A stretch of DNA of 64,000 nt from Pantoea sp. At-9b. Its GTDB lineage: Bacteria > Pseudomonadota > Gammaproteobacteria > Enterobacterales > Enterobacteriaceae. The notes beneath the pieces were generated by a model. It ran no database searches, was not told where the DNA came from, and saw only the letters and a program-made list of their open reading frames with translations. A program made the position numbers and the translations under genes. Of the stretch, positions 49,494 through 58,618 are shown piece after piece (position 1 is the stretch's first letter; every line of letters starts with the position of its first letter). The stretch is taken from the NCBI RefSeq assembly GCF_000175935.2, contig NC_014838.1:62001-126000 (forward strand). Reading direction: 5' to 3'.

Positions 49494-51236
49494 TTATCCC
49501 TGCGATTCATCCTTCTCGCCAAGGAACCAATACCACAATGGGATCGACATCAGCGCGGTAAACACCGTGGTGTACAGCGCAATCATAAAGCCCTGCGTCA
49601 GATACATTGCCAGCGACCAACGTCCGAACGGGATACCGTATTGATCAATCACCCCACCAATGATGGCATTGCTGATCACCGTCCCCACAATCAGCGCCAG
49701 CACGCACAGCCCATAGAGGAAATGGCGCATCTCCTTACGTTTCACCGCAAACCGCGCACGAATAATGCCAAGCGGAGATTGCTGGGAAGCCAGCAACGTC
49801 TGCTCATCAACCGGTTGGCGCTGCTGTTTACGCCAGCGCAGGATATCGACCAGCAAAAATGCCAGCAGGCTGATCCCCATCACTGGCAACGCATAGCCGA
49901 GTGCCAGCGCCAGCAGCAGGCAGGCACCTTTCACATAATGAGGTAACGCCAGCCAGGCGGCGGTGAGGGTTTGGGTTGGGCTGGCCTCGGCCTGCTGCGG
50001 GCGGCGCAGCCACCACATGCGGTAACCCAGTACAATCATGGTGCATAACCCCAGGCCGAACGCCGCTAACAGCAGCTGATTTGCCAGGCCAAACAGCACG
50101 CCCATATGGGCATCCACACCCCAGCGCGTCAGCTTGGCGACCAGCGGGAAACGATCAAACCAGACATGATCGACAATGGTAAAGTCTTGCGGATTAACGG
50201 ATACCGCATCCACCTGGGTGGGCCAGCTGCGATCGATTTCACTCACCGTCCAGGCTTTACCGGCGCTTTTCGGCTGGCGTAGTTCGACTTTCGCCGCCGA
50301 AATGCCATTAGCACGTGCGGCGCTCAGTACGCGGTCCCAGTCAGCATCAGCCGGATTTCTCGGCCCCTGTTGTGCAGGCATCGTCATGGTCGACATATCC
50401 ATCCCCGGCATACTTTGATGGTCAGCATGGGGATCGGCGGGCATTACCGGTTCATCGTGATTCAATGCGGTGTTAACTTGCGGTGTCAGCCAGTTCAGTT
50501 CGGTACGCCAGCGATCGATATTGCCGCCCGCCCACTGTGACCAGGTCAGCCCGGTAATCGAGAAGAATACCAGACCGAGGAGTAACGTCAGGCCGAGGGT
50601 GACATGCCAGTGGCGGCTAAAGGCAAAGCGCCCACGCGCTGTTTTCGCTTTGCGGCGCGGGCGCGTGCCCAGCCACAACAGCACGCCACCCACTGCGGCG
50701 ACCCACAGCCAGGACGCAGCCAGCTCACTGTAGTTGCGGCCGAAATCACCCAATAACAGGCTGCTGTGCAGCAGGTCAATGGTGGTGCGGAGCGGCAATA
50801 CGCCGCTGGTGCCGTACACCGTCATATCACCGGTCACTTTCAGGGTGTAAGGGTCGATAAACACCGAACGGGATTGTGAAGCGCCCAACGCAGGGTCGCT
50901 GAACTGCACCCGCGTGGTGTCGCTGGCCCCTGGGGCCGGGCGTACCGCATAGATACGGGTGTTTTCCCCGGCATAAGCACGGGCAGCCGTGATTTGCGCC
51001 GACAACGGCTGCGCCTCGCCGTTGGGTTGCACGTACAGCACATCCTTATACAGCAGGTTTTCCAGTTGCGGCGTCAGCACATATAAGGTGCCGCTCAGGG
51101 CCGCAACAAAGATAAACGGGGCGACAAACAGGCCAATGTAAAAATGTAAGCGGCGTAGCAGATTAAGCACCGCGCCGCGCGGTGCCGCAGAGTGAACAAC
51201 AGACAAAGCCGTCTTCCTTCCGATAAAAGAATACAT
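49494..51236 (-). CDS. PepSY-associated membrane protein with His/Met-rich loop
   Basis: A 580-residue inner-membrane protein of the PepSY_TM (PiuB-like) family: first helix after RRLHFYIGLFVAPFIFVAALSGTLY (split, about 29-53), PepSY stretches on the periplasmic side, and several further helices. A periplasmic insert around 235-270 is rich in Met, His and Asp (DPHADHQSMPGMDMSTMTM), a pattern that binds copper or other soft metals. Such proteins are linked to iron or copper reduction and uptake. The start at ATG 51236 follows CAGGATGA. It lies 39 bp after the DUF2946 gene, so they form an operon. Confidence 0.85.
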   Translation of the reverse strand: MYSFIGRKTALSVVHSAAPRGAVLNLLRRLHFYIGLFVAPFIFVAALSGTLYVLTPQLENLLYKDVLYVQPNGEAQPLSAQITAARAYAGENTRIYAVRPAPGASDTTRVQFSDPALGASQSRSVFIDPYTLKVTGDMTVYGTSGVLPLRTTIDLLHSSLLLGDFGRNYSELAASWLWVAAVGGVLLWLGTRPRRKAKTARGRFAFSRHWHVTLGLTLLLGLVFFSITGLTWSQWAGGNIDRWRTELNWLTPQVNTALNHDEPVMPADPHADHQSMPGMDMSTMTMPAQQGPRNPADADWDRVLSAARANGISAAKVELRQPKSAGKAWTVSEIDRSWPTQVDAVSVNPQDFTIVDHVWFDRFPLVAKLTRWGVDAHMGVLFGLANQLLLAAFGLGLCTMIVLGYRMWWLRRPQQAEASPTQTLTAAWLALPHYVKGACLLLALALGYALPVMGISLLAFLLVDILRWRKQQRQPVDEQTLLASQQSPLGIIRARFAVKRKEMRHFLYGLCVLALIVGTVISNAIIGGVIDQYGIPFGRWSLAMYLTQGFMIALYTTVFTALMSIPLWYWFLGEKDESQG

Positions 51237-51275
51237 AAGCGTCATCCTGGCGGATGCGCTGCGGATCAGAACTTA

Positions 51276-51674
51276 TCAGCAGAAGAATGTCGCTGGCGGT
51301 GCCCGTGGTCGGTGGATGCCGGTTTGACGGCGGATCACCGGAGAGATGAGGGTAGGAAGGGGCGGGGCACGGGAGATCACCAGCATCAGCCAGATGAACG
51401 GGATAAACACCCACATCATCAGCGGCACATGCACCAGCAGGTCACAATAGCCGCAGGCAAATTCACCGTCGTCCATCATGTGATGATCCATACCTGGCAT
51501 CGCCAGGTCGGGCATCGCTGCATGATGCATCGGCATATCCGCCATCATGCTTTGCAGGTGGTTTTGCCGTTCCAGCAGCGTTTTCGACACCACAGGCGCG
51601 ACAAACAGCAGCAACACCGCCACGATGGCGATGCAGGCGGTCAGGCGTTGGCGCAATGCGAGAGAAAACGTCAT
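51276..51674 (-). CDS. DUF2946-type His/Met-rich membrane protein
   Basis: A 132-residue protein with an N-terminal signal or anchor helix (about 13-30), a loop dense in Met and His (MMADMPMHHAAMPDLAMPGM and MDHHMMDDGE) followed by the CGYC pair (about 74-77) typical of DUF2946, then a second hydrophobic stretch. The family often accompanies copper-linked TonB receptors. Together with the downstream PepSY gene this suggests handling of copper in the envelope; no receptor gene is present here. Confidence 0.75.
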   Translation of the reverse strand: MTFSLALRQRLTACIAIVAVLLLFVAPVVSKTLLERQNHLQSMMADMPMHHAAMPDLAMPGMDHHMMDDGEFACGYCDLLVHVPLMMWVFIPFIWLMLVISRAPPLPTLISPVIRRQTGIHRPRAPPATFFC

Positions 51675-51853
51675 GGCTAAAACGGAGGTGACTGATTAAA
51701 TTGGGCGGAAGTGTAACGCGATTACCTGGGAAGGGTTAAAAAAACTGGGGGCAGTTAATAAAAAATCCGCATCTTTTGAAAATAGTCACTTAACACGCAG
51801 CTTTTGTTAACCTTAATGCAACTTCAACAGATCACTACGGAAACATTAAAGCG

Positions 51854-52795
51854 ATGAAGATAGTTACCCTCGACGGCGATACCCTGCCACGCGCGCCTCA
51901 GCGCCCACAATGGTGTGGCGATTGGCAATATCGTGCCACCACCTCACTGGCCGAACTGGTTCATGTTCTCCACGATGCGGACATTGTGATCACCAACAAG
52001 GTGCCGTTACGGGCTGACACGCTGCGCCAGCTACCGTCGTTGCGCTATATCTGCGTGGCGGCGACCGGTTATGACTGCATTGATCTGGCCAGTTGTCGCG
52101 AACGTGGCGTGGTGGTGAGCAATGTGCCCGGTTACTCGACACGCAGCGTGGCAGAAGGGGTGATCGCGTTCTTATTTGCTCTGCGACGTCATCTGGTGGA
52201 CTACGTCAACAGCACGCGCAGCGCCTGGCCTGCCGCTAAGCATTTCTGTGTGCATCGTCAGCCGATACAGGATATCTATGGCGCGACGCTGGGCATTATT
52301 GGCAGGGGAGATATTGGCCGTGCGGTGGGGGAGATGGCACAAGCGTTGGGGATGAAGGTGCTGTACGCCGACCGTCAGGGCGCGGATGAAGTCCGTCCTG
52401 GCTATACCCCTTTCGAACAGGTGTTGGCGCAGAGCGATGTGCTGACGTTGCACTGCCCGCTGACACCGGAAACAAAGCAACTCATCAATCTGGCGGCACT
52501 GGCGCAGATGAAGCCGTCAGCCTGGCTGATCAACACCGCGCGCGGCGCGCTGATTAACGAAAGCGAACTGGCCCATGCGTTGCGGCAGGGGGTGATTGCC
52601 GGGGCGGCGCTGGATGTACTGAGCAGCGAACCTCCCGCGCCTGACCATCCCTTGTTGCAGGCGGATGTGCCGAATCTACTGCTGACCCCGCATGTTGCCT
52701 GGGCCAGCCAACAGGGCGTTGCTAACCTGCTGCGCGGCATTGAAAGCAACCTGGAGGCCTTTTGGCAGGGAACGGCGCGGAATGTGGTGAGTTAA
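51854..52795 (+). CDS. D-2-hydroxyacid dehydrogenase (glycerate/hydroxypyruvate-like)
   Basis: A 313-residue NAD-dependent enzyme: GATLGIIGRGDIGRAVGEMA (about 142-161) for cofactor, the following YADR Asp favouring NAD, and the catalytic triad Arg in NTARGALIN (about 228), Glu in LSSEPPAPDHP (about 257) and His in TPHVAWAS (about 278). Probably reduces hydroxypyruvate or glyoxylate, or oxidises D-glycerate. Single gene, convergent with glutaminase, only 9 bp apart. Confidence 0.88.
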   Translation: MKIVTLDGDTLPRAPQRPQWCGDWQYRATTSLAELVHVLHDADIVITNKVPLRADTLRQLPSLRYICVAATGYDCIDLASCRERGVVVSNVPGYSTRSVAEGVIAFLFALRRHLVDYVNSTRSAWPAAKHFCVHRQPIQDIYGATLGIIGRGDIGRAVGEMAQALGMKVLYADRQGADEVRPGYTPFEQVLAQSDVLTLHCPLTPETKQLINLAALAQMKPSAWLINTARGALINESELAHALRQGVIAGAALDVLSSEPPAPDHPLLQADVPNLLLTPHVAWASQQGVANLLRGIESNLEAFWQGTARNVVS

Positions 52796-52804
52796 GGGCC
52801 GAAT

Positions 52805-53728
52805 CTAAAAAATCGACCGCCCCAGTCGCTCCGTCAATTTCTCCAGCATTACCGTGCCGGCCAGTGAGTTGCCCGAGCTATCCAGCGCGGGTGACCACAC
52901 CGCGATACTCATTGCGCCGGGGATCACCGCCACGATACCGCCGCCGACACCCGATTTAGCTGGCATCCCAACGCGCCAGGCAAATTCCCCGGCACCGTCG
53001 TACATGCCACTGGTCATCATCAGCGCATTCACCTGACGGGCATGGCGCGGAGAAATCAGCGTGATGTCATCGTCGAGGCTGCGCCCGTGATTGGCAAGAT
53101 AGAAGAAGGTACGCGCCAGCTCGTTACAACTCATCGCCAGCGCGCAGTAATGGAAATAGGTTTCCATCACTTTACTGACGTCATTGTGGAAATTACCGAA
53201 GGATTTCATCAGCCAGGCAATCGCCGCGTTACGTGCCGAATGTTCATACTCGGAACGTGCCACCACCCGGTCATAGTTGATGTCATTTTGCTGCGCCAGA
53301 CGCCGCACAATCTCCAGCATACGCAGGCGCGGTGCCGTCAGACGACTCTCCAGCAGGTCACACATCACCAACGCCCCGGCATTAATAAACGGGTTACGCG
53401 GCTTGCCCTGTTCCAGCTCCAGCTGTACCAGCGAGTTGAACGCCTGGCCGGAGGGTTCTTTGCCAACACGCTGCCAGATTTCCGGCTCGTCATATAACGT
53501 CAGCGCCACCGTCAGTGACAGCACTTTCGAGATCGACTGAATAGAAAAACGTGTATCGGCATCCCCGGCCTGATAGTGGCTGCCGTCTGCGGCATAAATT
53601 GCCATGCCGAGCTGATCGGGCGAGATACCGGCCAGCGCAGGGATGTAGTCCGCCACTTTTCCCTGGCGGGTCAGTGGCCGGACTTCTTCAATAATTTCTT
53701 CCAGCAATGCGTTACTGAGTTCTGACAC
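52805..53728 (-). CDS. glsB: Glutaminase B
   Basis: A 307-residue serine-type glutaminase, near-identical in layout to E. coli YneH/GlsB (308 residues): VADYIPALA, the nucleophile SxxK in [11 protein letters not shown] (about 62-72), [30 protein letters not shown] and the C-terminal [12 protein letters not shown]. It hydrolyses glutamine to glutamate and ammonia in the cytoplasm, helping ammonia supply and acid resistance. The GTG at 53728 is chosen because it gives the family length and has CGGAG upstream; the open frame to 54049 is unsupported. Confidence 0.93.
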   Translation of the reverse strand: MSELSNALLEEIIEEVRPLTRQGKVADYIPALAGISPDQLGMAIYAADGSHYQAGDADTRFSIQSISKVLSLTVALTLYDEPEIWQRVGKEPSGQAFNSLVQLELEQGKPRNPFINAGALVMCDLLESRLTAPRLRMLEIVRRLAQQNDINYDRVVARSEYEHSARNAAIAWLMKSFGNFHNDVSKVMETYFHYCALAMSCNELARTFFYLANHGRSLDDDITLISPRHARQVNALMMTSGMYDGAGEFAWRVGMPAKSGVGGGIVAVIPGAMSIAVWSPALDSSGNSLAGTVMLEKLTERLGRSIF

Positions 53729-53873
53729 TGTAATGCTCCGTGCATAGCCATTCTGGGCGGGGATGATCGGGATTTGTGTGTTGAACGTCAATTGGTGCAA
53801 CAAAAAACTGTGAGCAATCAGGGTGAAGCCTGCGTTACAGTGCAGCATATTTTCAGCCATGATGGGACCCCGC

Positions 53874-54224
53874 ATGTTAACTAATCTGTTGCAGGCATTT
53901 CCTGCCGCTGCGCAGGCAGGCAGTGCTGAAACCTTTGAATCCCTCCTTTCCAGACCCAATTTGCTGATCGAACGTATTGTCTCTACTGGCCAGGCCAGCC
54001 CGCCGGATTTCTGGTATTGCCAGACGCAAGGTGAGTGGGTGTTGATCATCCAGGGTGAAGCCGGATTACAGCTGGAAGGTGAGTTGCAGGAGCGACACCT
54101 GCGGGTGGGGGATTTCGTTGATATTCCCCCGGGCTGCCGTCATCGCGTTAACTGGACGTCAGCAGCACAGCCAACCGTATGGCTGGCCGTGCATTACGGA
54201 GACATCGCCGACACGGCGGCGTAA
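53874..54224 (+). CDS. Small cupin-domain protein
   Basis: A 116-residue single-domain cupin with [20 protein letters not shown] (about 49-68) and [16 protein letters not shown] (about 86-101); the metal His positions are partly kept (CRHRV). Several starts are possible (GTG 53823, ATG 53859, 53862 or 53874); the last fits homologs I recall. It ends 17 bp before clcA, so the two are probably co-transcribed, a pairing of unknown meaning. Confidence 0.78.
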   Translation: MLTNLLQAFPAAAQAGSAETFESLLSRPNLLIERIVSTGQASPPDFWYCQTQGEWVLIIQGEAGLQLEGELQERHLRVGDFVDIPPGCRHRVNWTSAAQPTVWLAVHYGDIADTAA

Positions 54225-54241
54225 AAAAACTGAGGATGGGT

Positions 54242-55627
54242 ATGTCTGTTACAGAGAATTCGGCACAACCGATAATGCGTGAAGGACGCTTTTTGTTGCT
54301 GCAACGTTTATTGCGGCGCGATAAAACACCGGTGGCGTTGTTATTGTTGGCGGCGCTGGTCGGTGTGCTGACCGGGTTGGTGGCGGTGGCATTCGATAAA
54401 GCAGTGAACTTTATTTTTGCTACACGTGTGAACTGGCTGGCGGATCAGGCGGATCATCCGCTGGTGAAGGTGTTGTGTGCGTTTTTCGCTGCCGCTCTGC
54501 TTGGGGCGCTGGGCTACTGGCTGGTGCGGCGCTTTGCGCCAGAAGCGGGAGGCTCGGGTATCCCTGAAATTGAAGGGGCGCTGGAGGAGTTAAGACCGGT
54601 GCGTTGGTGGCGCGTGCTGCCGGTGAAATTTATCGGCGGTATGGGCGCGCTGGGCTCCGGCATGGTATTGGGACGTGAGGGGCCGACGGTGCAACTGGGC
54701 GGCAATATTGGCCGCATGTGCCTGGATATGTTCCGGGTGAAATCTTCTGAATCACGTCACACCTTACTGGCAACCGGCGCGGCAGCAGGCCTCTCGGCGG
54801 CGTTTAACGCACCGTTGGCAGGTATTCTGTTTATCATTGAAGAGATGCGCCCGCAGTTTCGCTACAGCCTGATTTCGATTAAAGCGGTGTTTGTCGGTGT
54901 GATCATGTCGAGCATCGTGTTTCGGCTATTTAACGGTAATGAAGCGATTATCAATATCGGCCAGTTGCAGGATGCGCCGACGCAAACACTGTGGCTGTAT
55001 TTGCTGCTGGGCGTGCTGTTTGGCGGCTGCGGCGTGGCATTTAATCGCCTGATTTTTTGGACGCAGGACCAGTTTCAGCGTCTCCATCAGGGACGCACGT
55101 CCCGCTGGGTACTGTGGGGAAGTGTGCTGGCGGGCATTTGTGGGGTGCTGGGTCTGGTGCTGCCGGAGGCGATCAGTGGCGGCATCACGCTGATACCCGA
55201 TTTCTCCGGTGGTCACTTTACCACCTCTGGTTTGTTTGCGTTGTTCGCCCTGCGCGTGGTGATCACCATCTGCTGTTTTGCTTCTGGTGCTCCCGGTGGG
55301 ATTTTCGCGCCGATGCTGACGCTGGGCACGTTGCTGGGCACCTGTTTTGGTCAGCTGTGCGCCCACTGGTTCCCCGGTTATCAGCTGGAAGCGGCGACCT
55401 TTGCGGTCGCCGGGATGGGGGCGTTGTTTGCCGCGTCAGTACGTGCGCCACTGACCGGAATCGTGCTGGTGCTGGAGATGACCAATAACTATCAACTGAT
55501 TTTACCGATGATCATTACCTGCCTGGGCGCAACCTTAGCGGCACAATTCTTCGGTGGCAAACCCCTGTATTCCTCGCTGCTGGCCCGCACACTGGCAAAA
55601 GCGCAACGCAGCGAGAATATGGCCTGA
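54242..55627 (+). CDS. clcA: ClcA-type H+/Cl- antiporter
   Basis: A 461-residue CLC protein with all three selectivity motifs: [12 protein letters not shown] (about 104-115), [14 protein letters not shown] (about 143-156) including the gating Glu, and [13 protein letters not shown] near 355. It exchanges two chloride ions for one proton and supports extreme acid resistance in E. coli, a theme shared with the glutaminase gene beside it. ATG 54242 follows GAGGATGGGT; the frame is open further upstream. Confidence 0.92.
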   Translation: MSVTENSAQPIMREGRFLLLQRLLRRDKTPVALLLLAALVGVLTGLVAVAFDKAVNFIFATRVNWLADQADHPLVKVLCAFFAAALLGALGYWLVRRFAPEAGGSGIPEIEGALEELRPVRWWRVLPVKFIGGMGALGSGMVLGREGPTVQLGGNIGRMCLDMFRVKSSESRHTLLATGAAAGLSAAFNAPLAGILFIIEEMRPQFRYSLISIKAVFVGVIMSSIVFRLFNGNEAIINIGQLQDAPTQTLWLYLLLGVLFGGCGVAFNRLIFWTQDQFQRLHQGRTSRWVLWGSVLAGICGVLGLVLPEAISGGITLIPDFSGGHFTTSGLFALFALRVVITICCFASGAPGGIFAPMLTLGTLLGTCFGQLCAHWFPGYQLEAATFAVAGMGALFAASVRAPLTGIVLVLEMTNNYQLILPMIITCLGATLAAQFFGGKPLYSSLLARTLAKAQRSENMA

Positions 55628-55633
55628 CCGGGG

Positions 55634-56827
55634 TTAAGGTCGTTTCCCCACGCTATGGGTCAGGGTGGTCCAACGGCGCGCCTGTTCGCTCAGGCTAAAA
55701 CCGAGGCCGTGGCGGTCCGAGATCCACATCCGACCGTCACGCAGCTCCAGCTGTTCATTAAACAGCGGATTCAGCCACTCAAAATGTTCCAGCCAGGGTT
55801 CGATCGGATAGGTGGCGGCCAGATGGATATGGATCTCCATGGCGAAATGCGGTGCCAGTTTGCGCCCGTGGCGGGCCGCGAGGTCCATAATCTTCAGGAA
55901 GGGCGTGATGCCGCCGACCCGTGGTGCATCCGGCTGAACAAAGTCGCTGGCGTTGCCGAGAATCAGCTGTTCATGTTCGCGGAAGCTGGTGAGCATTTCT
56001 CCGGTAGCGATCGGGGTATCCAGCGCGGCAGTCAGAGCAGCGTGGCCTTCCACATCGTAAGCGTCCAGCGGTTCTTCAATCCATACCAGATTGAATTGTT
56101 CCATTTTACGCCCCATACGAATCGCGGTTTCCCGATCCCACTGCTGGTTGGCGTCGACCATCAGCGGGAAATCGTCGCCCAGCGTCTGGCGCACTGCCGT
56201 CAGGCGGCGCAAATCTTCTGCGGTATTGGGTTGCCCGACTTTGATCTTGATGCCGCCGATGCCGTTTTCACGTGAAATCGCCACGTTCTTGATCACCTGA
56301 TCCAGTGGGGTATGCAGGAAACCGCCGGAGGTGTTGTAGCACTGTACTGAATCGCGATGTGCACCAAGGAGTTTCGCCAATGGCAGTTTGGCGCGGCGGG
56401 CTTTCATATCCCACAGTGCGATATCGAACGGCGAAATCGCCTGCACCGCCATACCACTGCGGCCAACGGAGGCTCCTGCCCACAGCAATTTAGTGTAGAT
56501 TTTGTCGATATCGTTGGGATCTTCTCCCAGCAGGGCATCGGCAATTTCACAGGCGTGGGCATAGATACCCTGACCGCCGGCACGTTTGGAATAACTAAAG
56601 CCGATCCCCTCGAAACCATCGCGCGTGACGATCTCCGCCACGATGATCGCCACTTCGGTCAGCGGTTTTTGCCGCCCGGTCAGCACCTTGGCATCGCTCA
56701 CTGGGGTTGCCAGTGGCAGGAAGGCCAGCGACAAATTGACCCAGACAATGCGATCGCCACTTTCAGCGGCCGTGCCTGTACCCTGAACTTTTGCGTAACT
56801 CACGGCGGTGGAATTGACACCTGACAT
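55634..56827 (-). CDS. L-talarate/galactarate dehydratase (enolase superfamily)
   Basis: A 397-residue mandelate-racemase-type enzyme that I recognise as very close to the Salmonella L-talarate/galactarate dehydratase. Key residues: Lys in GIKIKVGQ (about 196-198), metal ligands Asp in MVDANQQW (about 226), Glu in IEEPLDA (about 252) and Glu in ATGEMLTS (about 278), and the catalytic His in APHFAMEIH (about 328). It dehydrates six-carbon aldaric acids to 5-keto-4-deoxy-glucarate. Start follows GGGAGAATCGT. A LacI-type repressor lies divergently, with two matching operators between. Confidence 0.92.
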   Translation of the reverse strand: MSGVNSTAVSYAKVQGTGTAAESGDRIVWVNLSLAFLPLATPVSDAKVLTGRQKPLTEVAIIVAEIVTRDGFEGIGFSYSKRAGGQGIYAHACEIADALLGEDPNDIDKIYTKLLWAGASVGRSGMAVQAISPFDIALWDMKARRAKLPLAKLLGAHRDSVQCYNTSGGFLHTPLDQVIKNVAISRENGIGGIKIKVGQPNTAEDLRRLTAVRQTLGDDFPLMVDANQQWDRETAIRMGRKMEQFNLVWIEEPLDAYDVEGHAALTAALDTPIATGEMLTSFREHEQLILGNASDFVQPDAPRVGGITPFLKIMDLAARHGRKLAPHFAMEIHIHLAATYPIEPWLEHFEWLNPLFNEQLELRDGRMWISDRHGLGFSLSEQARRWTTLTHSVGKRP

Positions 56828-56842
56828 ACGATTCTCCCATTA

Positions 56843-56860
56843 AATGATTGCGCTAACATT
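56843..56860. promoter_or_regulatory. LacI-type operator 1, AATGATTGCGCTAACATT
   Basis: Imperfect 18-bp palindrome centred on GC, 16 bp upstream of the dehydratase start. Typical central-CG LacI/GalR site. Confidence 0.7.
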
Positions 56861-56940
56861 TATTCAATGGCAGGACTATGCGCCATAAATAGCGTGCATT
56901 AATGCTGCGATGATCACACTTTCGGCATTGAAGGGATTTA

Positions 56941-56958
56941 AATGATAGCCCTAACATT
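56941..56958. promoter_or_regulatory. LacI-type operator 2, AATGATAGCCCTAACATT
   Basis: Differs from operator 1 at only two positions. Spacing of 98 bp between the two suits looping or control of both divergent genes. Confidence 0.65.
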
Positions 56959-57018
56959 AGCCGGGTTACCCTGTTTTGCAGTATGATGGACACCTTTCCT
57001 GATTCGATCTGAGCTGCC

Positions 57019-58032
57019 ATGAAACAACGCAACCCGGCGCGCAAAGGTGCGCCTACGCTGGAAGATGTGGCGCGTGTCGCCGGGATTTCGCCGATGACCG
57101 TCAGCCGGGCGTTGAATTCGCCCCAGCAGGTGCGGCCTGCCACCGTGGAGAAAGTACTGGCGGCGGTGAGTGCCACGGGGTACATCCCCAATGCACAGGC
57201 GGGCAGCCTCGCCAGCAATCGCAGTCGTCTGATTGCCGTGGTGGTACCACAAATCAACAACAACATGTTTGTCGATACCATCCAGAGCCTGAACGATACA
57301 TTGAGCGCCAGCGGCTACCATATGCTGTTGTGCGTCACCGGTTATGAAACGGAAACCGAGGCGGAAACCGTAGCCACGTTGCTGTCGCGGCGGCCAGATG
57401 GCATCGTGCTGACCGGCATCCATCACAGCAGCCAGTTGAAGAAAGTGTTGCTTCAGGCTGATGTGCCGGTGGTGGAGATTTGGGACATGACGCCAACACC
57501 GATTGATATGCTGGTGGGTTTTTCGCATGAGAAAGTCGGTGCGCGTGTCGCGGATTATCTCGCCGAGCGGGGTTATCAACGTCCGGCATTGATCTGGACC
57601 GATGACCGGCGTGCGCTGCAACGTAAACAAGGTTTACTGGAAGCACTTCAGGCGCAGCGAATGACCGTGCTGGCCGATGCCGCGGTTGCGCTTCCGGCGC
57701 TGATGGCGCGTGGGCGTGAGGCCTGTGCCGAGCTGCTGGGCGTGCAACCCACGGTGGATGTGCTGGTGTGCAGTTCCGATACCCTGGCGCAGGGCGCATT
57801 GATGGAGGCACAGGCGCGTGGTCTGGCGGTGCCGCAGCAACTGGCGGTGATTGGATTTGGCGATCTCGATTTTGCTGCCGCCAATTTTCCGGCCATCTCG
57901 ACGGTGCGCATTGACCGGCAGGCAATGGGGCGACTGGCGGCACAGCAGCTTCTGACGCGTTTGCAAGGTGCAACGGTAGCGTCACCGATTATTGATATGG
58001 GCTTCGAGATGATTTCCCGCACCTCCGGTTGA
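57019..58032 (+). CDS. LacI-family repressor of sugar-acid genes (GntR-like)
   Basis: A 337-residue LacI/GalR regulator: HTH TLEDVARVAGISPMTVSRAL (about 13-32), hinge ATVEKVLAAVSATGYIPNAQ, and a periplasmic-binding-type core with LIAVVVPQINNNMF (about 70). The core is of the GntR/IdnR style, which senses gluconate-like acids. It is divergent from the talarate/galactarate dehydratase and both promoters carry the paired operators, so the ligand is probably an aldaric acid or its product. Confidence 0.9.
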   Translation: MKQRNPARKGAPTLEDVARVAGISPMTVSRALNSPQQVRPATVEKVLAAVSATGYIPNAQAGSLASNRSRLIAVVVPQINNNMFVDTIQSLNDTLSASGYHMLLCVTGYETETEAETVATLLSRRPDGIVLTGIHHSSQLKKVLLQADVPVVEIWDMTPTPIDMLVGFSHEKVGARVADYLAERGYQRPALIWTDDRRALQRKQGLLEALQAQRMTVLADAAVALPALMARGREACAELLGVQPTVDVLVCSSDTLAQGALMEAQARGLAVPQQLAVIGFGDLDFAAANFPAISTVRIDRQAMGRLAAQQLLTRLQGATVASPIIDMGFEMISRTSG

Positions 58033-58036
58033 GGCC

Positions 58037-58052
58037 TGTGATCCTTCTCACG
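58037..58052. promoter_or_regulatory. CRP-like site TGTGATCCTTCTCACG
   Basis: Nine of ten consensus bases with correct spacing, about 65-80 bp upstream of the UPF0303 gene and just after the LacI gene. Confidence 0.5.
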
Positions 58053-58116
58053 CATGAAAAATATCTTCCATGTTATAAAATGTGGAAATTTTATTTCATA
58101 TGGAGAGGAAGTCGCT

Positions 58117-58581
58117 ATGTCATCATCGCCAAGTCTGGAAACCCTGTTACAGCAGGAAGCGGAACATCGTCTGCCGCAGTTTGATTTCGATCTCGCCTGG
58201 CAAATCGGTCAGAGTATTCAGCAACGTGCGCGCGAAGCGCAGGCACCGGTGTCCATTGAAGTGTATGGCTTTGGTCAGGTGTTGTTTCTGGCGGCTTTGC
58301 CGGGTTCCTGTGCGGAAAATCTGGAGTGGATGCGCCGTAAACGTAATACCGTGCTGCGTAGCGGCCACGCGTCGCTGTACGTGGGGCTGCTGAATGAGCA
58401 GAAGGGGGAACGGATGGATAAACACGCGTTTATCAATCAGGCGGATTACACCGATCACGGCGGCTCTTTCCCGTTGCTCAATCCCCAGGGCGCGGTTTTC
58501 GGTGCGGTGAGCGTCAGCGGGTTGCCGTCGGAAGAGGATCACGCATTAGCGCTGTGGGGCATCGCTCAGCTGCTGCGCTAA
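58117..58581 (+). CDS. UPF0303/HbpS-fold (DUF336-like) protein
   Basis: A 154-residue protein matching the UPF0303 family in length and in segments such as FDFDLAWQIGQSIQ (about 21-34), WMRRKRNTVLRSGHASLYVG (about 70-89) and AVFGAVSVSGLPSEEDHAL (about 128-146), the heme-degrading/HbpS-like fold. Function in enterobacteria is not settled. ATG 58117 follows GGAGAGGAA and is preferred to the open frame from 58054. Single gene with a CRP-like site upstream and a convergent hairpin downstream. Confidence 0.82.
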   Translation: MSSSPSLETLLQQEAEHRLPQFDFDLAWQIGQSIQQRAREAQAPVSIEVYGFGQVLFLAALPGSCAENLEWMRRKRNTVLRSGHASLYVGLLNEQKGERMDKHAFINQADYTDHGGSFPLLNPQGAVFGAVSVSGLPSEEDHALALWGIAQLLR

Positions 58582-58586
58582 TCGCT

Positions 58587-58611
58587 GATGACCGCGCGTC
58601 GCGCGGTCATC
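58587..58611. terminator. Strong hairpin between convergent genes
   Basis: 10-bp stem GATGACCGCG/CGCGGTCATC, 5-nt loop, between the UPF0303 and cytochrome c stops. No T tract, but position suits a shared transcript end. Confidence 0.6.
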
Positions 58612-58618
58612 CTATCGA

